Made by a program: the position numbers and the translations under genes | Assembly (NCBI GenBank): GCA_049999805.1 | Contig: JBNGIO010006373.1 | Span: 125,150-189,149, forward strand | Origin: Folioceros fuciformis | Taxonomy: Eukaryota > Anthocerotophyta > Anthocerotopsida > Anthocerotales | DNA: 64,000 nt | Reading direction: 5' to 3' | Part shown: in pieces, positions 62,019 to 64,000 of the stretch | Layout: the number at the start of each line of letters is the position of its first letter | How positions within the stretch are numbered: position 1 is the stretch's first letter | The notes under the pieces: generated by a model | Seen by the model: only the letters and a program-made list of their open reading frames with translations | The model's database searches: none | Told to the model about the DNA's origin: nothing

Positions 62019-64000
62019 TCAGGATGGGCAAGGACAATGTGAGACTTTCTTGTGCTGCCATTGTGGACGTTGAGCCGCTTTGTTAGCCTGTGACTGTATA
62101 TAGGATCGAGCATATGAACGCTGGATGCAGAGCACAAAACTTGTCAGGAGGACAGGCCAACTCCGCTAAACACTGGTACGCAAGCGTTGCGCCTAGAACC
62201 TACCTTGCAGGCATTATTCTGGTAGTAGGCATCATGAACTTGCTCCAAACGTCGGCAAAGCTCAGCCCTCATCTTGGCTTCTGTATGTCTCCAGCCCCTC
62301 TCCCTGTTAAAAATTTCTTCTGCACCACAGGGGACCACCATTATTCAGCAGGGGGTTACGTAATGGTACAAAACGAGCAAAGAAAAGAAACAGGAATATA
62401 TAAAAGCCTGGTCCTGCTGCCAAAAACCTAAGACACAGGATCAAGAAATCTTGAACCGTCTGAATCCAAGGACAGGTGCAGCGCAAGTTTGTAGTAGTAC
62501 CTTGCAAATTCTTCATTTCCTGGTCCGAGCTGCAGTCGACATGGCTTGGACAGCGTATGTTGCAATAGCATTTTCGGTCCATCTGCCTGTGGGAGGAAGT
62601 GTTGTTGGAGCATGATGTGCATTCATCCACTCGAGTAAGTGGAGACGATTGACCATATGTCCTGCTTAAACAGGAACCAAATCTGGGGGCGCTGTCGCGT
62701 TTAGGCGGCGATCTCTCACTCAACCGCTGTGGTGAAAGGCAACAACTCCGAGATGGTGAAGTATCTCGCTTTTGCGAAGGGGGCACGCCCCTTCTAAAAG
62801 TTGGTGAGTTTCCACGTTTTCGCGATGATGAAGGTCTTGCATCTTGTTCCTGTTTACGAACTGCTATCGGGTTTGCCATCCTGCCCCCGGGAGTAGTGAT
62901 TCGACTCGTTTTGGGAGACTCTGCAAAGTGCGCAGTTTTGCCCCCAACCTTCGAGTGTGGCCCAAGCTTTGGAGAGGAGTGATCAGGCGAGGAACAAGGT
63001 TTGCTAGAACTCGCTTTGGATGTTGAGGGACAGGGTTTGGAGAGGACCGGGCAGGGTTTGGAGAGTACAGGACAGGGTTTGGAGAGTACAGGACAGGGTT
63101 TGGAGAGCACCGGGCAAGGTTTGGAAAGGACGGGACATGGTTTGGAAAGGACGGGACATGGTTTGGAAAGGACTGAACATGGTTTGGATAGGACTGGACA
63201 TGGTTTGGATAGGACAGGACATGGTTTAGATAGGACAGGACAAGGTGTAGACAAGACAGGACATTTCGGAGACAAGAGGGGACATGTCGGAGATGAAGGT
63301 GTGGTGTTTGCTTCACTTCCTTGCATCTGTAGAGTAAGCCATCCACGGAGTCAACATGCTAACATTACCACAACCCAATTAAACAATATGTTTTCTTCAG
63401 ACCGCCATTCAAAAGCAACCAGATTTGCGAATATTTCACTTCAGCGGCAACATACCTTACTACGAGGAGAGTGGTATGTACAACTCGTAGGGGAGGCGAG
63501 GGCACCACATGTATCTATTGCACGTCAAGAATGTCAGGATTCCTCCATGAAAAGCCCGTGATCAAATCTGCCCTAGAATTTTATCACTGGGAGCTCATGC
63601 TGAAAAAGAATCTTACCATTCTCGTACAGCTCGTTTGTGAACACATCCATACATGTGGAGCGCTTTATGCAAGCATCACGCTCTGCTTGAGATATGGTTC
63701 TGGTTTCAAGCATTAGTCACACCAGATGGTCAGCTACGGAGCATGATTTTAACTCAGACTCTCTGTCCCCATTCCCCCAGGTTTCCTCCTGCCGGCGCCC
63801 CCTCTCTCCCCACTCTTCCCTCCCTTTAAGTAAGCGCCAATTGCAATTCTAGGAAACGCTATCTACTAGTATTTTCAACTGAGGAACTAACTAACAGCAA
63901 GGCGGAAAGCATAACTTGGGTTGATCTATTCGGAGAACTTACAATTGCAAAGCCGTCAGCCGCTCTTGTGCTGTCTTCAGGCTCGACCGCATTTGTTCAT
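62019..64000 (-). CDS. 3' part of an unrecognised gene with a Cys-Pro heptapeptide repeat (5'-incomplete)
   Basis: Six phase-compatible exons, continuing beyond the window: 63943-64000, 63617-63699, 63456-63514, 62428-63326, 62204-62303 and 62019-62087 (stop at 62019). The first two read EQMRSSLKTAQERLTALQLT and ISQAERDACIKRSTCMDVFT, suggesting a coiled coil from a longer protein. Exon four opens with a 14-unit heptapeptide array, consensus CPVLSKP, then a long Ser/Arg/Pro-rich basic segment (RPSSSRKRGNSPTFRRGVPP, SQKRDTSPSRS) typical of disordered nuclear or cytoskeletal proteins. The next exon, RHTEAKMRAELCRRLEQVHD, is again helical. I recognise no domain and assign no function. Phases agree at every join, which supports a real gene; the donor of exon four and the last exon are the weakest calls. 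Confidence 0.55.
62991..63284. repeat. 21-base coding minisatellite, 14 units
   Basis: On the plus strand the unit is GGTTTGGA(G/A)AGGAC(N)GGACA(N)-like; on the minus strand each unit encodes CPVLSKP. Edge units are degenerate (CPLLSPK, CPVLSTP, CPSTSKA), one internal unit is CSVLSKP, and the rest are identical at protein level. Confidence 0.92.

Noticed and set aside
62396-62405. Strong plus-strand TATA box (TATATAAAAG).
   Set aside because: No plus-strand gene follows, and it lies in an intron of the minus-strand gene; probably chance.
1-64000. tRNA, rRNA, CRISPR arrays, and bacterial-type operons or ribosome-binding sites.
   Set aside because: None seen by eye; introns and gene content show a plant nuclear genome, where the bacterial features are not expected. 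A tRNA scan was not possible.

Overview
The window is nuclear DNA from a land plant. It carries spliced genes for PATROL1/Munc13-like, GLUTAMINE DUMPER-like, BAHD acyltransferase, VHA-c'' and E-class PPR proteins, and the PPR genes are large and nearly intronless. Genes are dense and introns are short, mostly about 80-180 bases with GT-AG ends; a 26-exon gene fits in 6.2 kb. Together with the PPR expansion this suggests a seed-free lineage (lycophyte, fern or bryophyte grade). That placement is inference. Exon joins were found by reading frames and splice signals and by matching remembered protein families; no alignment or transcript was available.

Left part (1-19.5 kb), mostly single-copy housekeeping genes: a small secreted Cys-rich protein; a DET2-type steroid 5-alpha-reductase (-) divergent from a VTI1 Qb-SNARE (+); an ABCB half-transporter; MOB1; a PATROL1/DUF810 protein; and eIF2B-gamma (-), which converges on PATROL1.

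Middle (19.6-32.5 kb): a PPR gene (+) shares a 141-base divergent promoter with eIF2B-gamma. A giant PPR gene with nine PLS units (-) lies immediately downstream of a 28-exon DUF1998 (MrfA/HRQ1-type) superfamily-2 helicase (-). From 32.5 to 35.4 kb I see only decayed repeats.

Right part (35.4-64 kb): two same-strand BAHD acyltransferases sharing one intron position, the first broken by an assembly gap with duplicated flanks; a divergent GDU-like membrane protein; an F-box-like pseudogene; a tandem array of three PPR genes related to the giant one; a TCAB1/WRAP53-like WD40 protein; VHA-c''; a second GDU-like gene with the canonical VIMAG motif; and, at the right edge, the 3' part of an unrecognised gene with a 14-unit Cys-Pro heptapeptide minisatellite.

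The most distinctive feature is the PPR locus. Five PPR-E proteins grow by whole PLS triplets (312-base period in four genes, 351-base in the fifth) and all stop before a DYW deaminase domain. This looks like a locus actively diversifying organelle RNA-binding proteins that would need a deaminase in trans if they act in editing.
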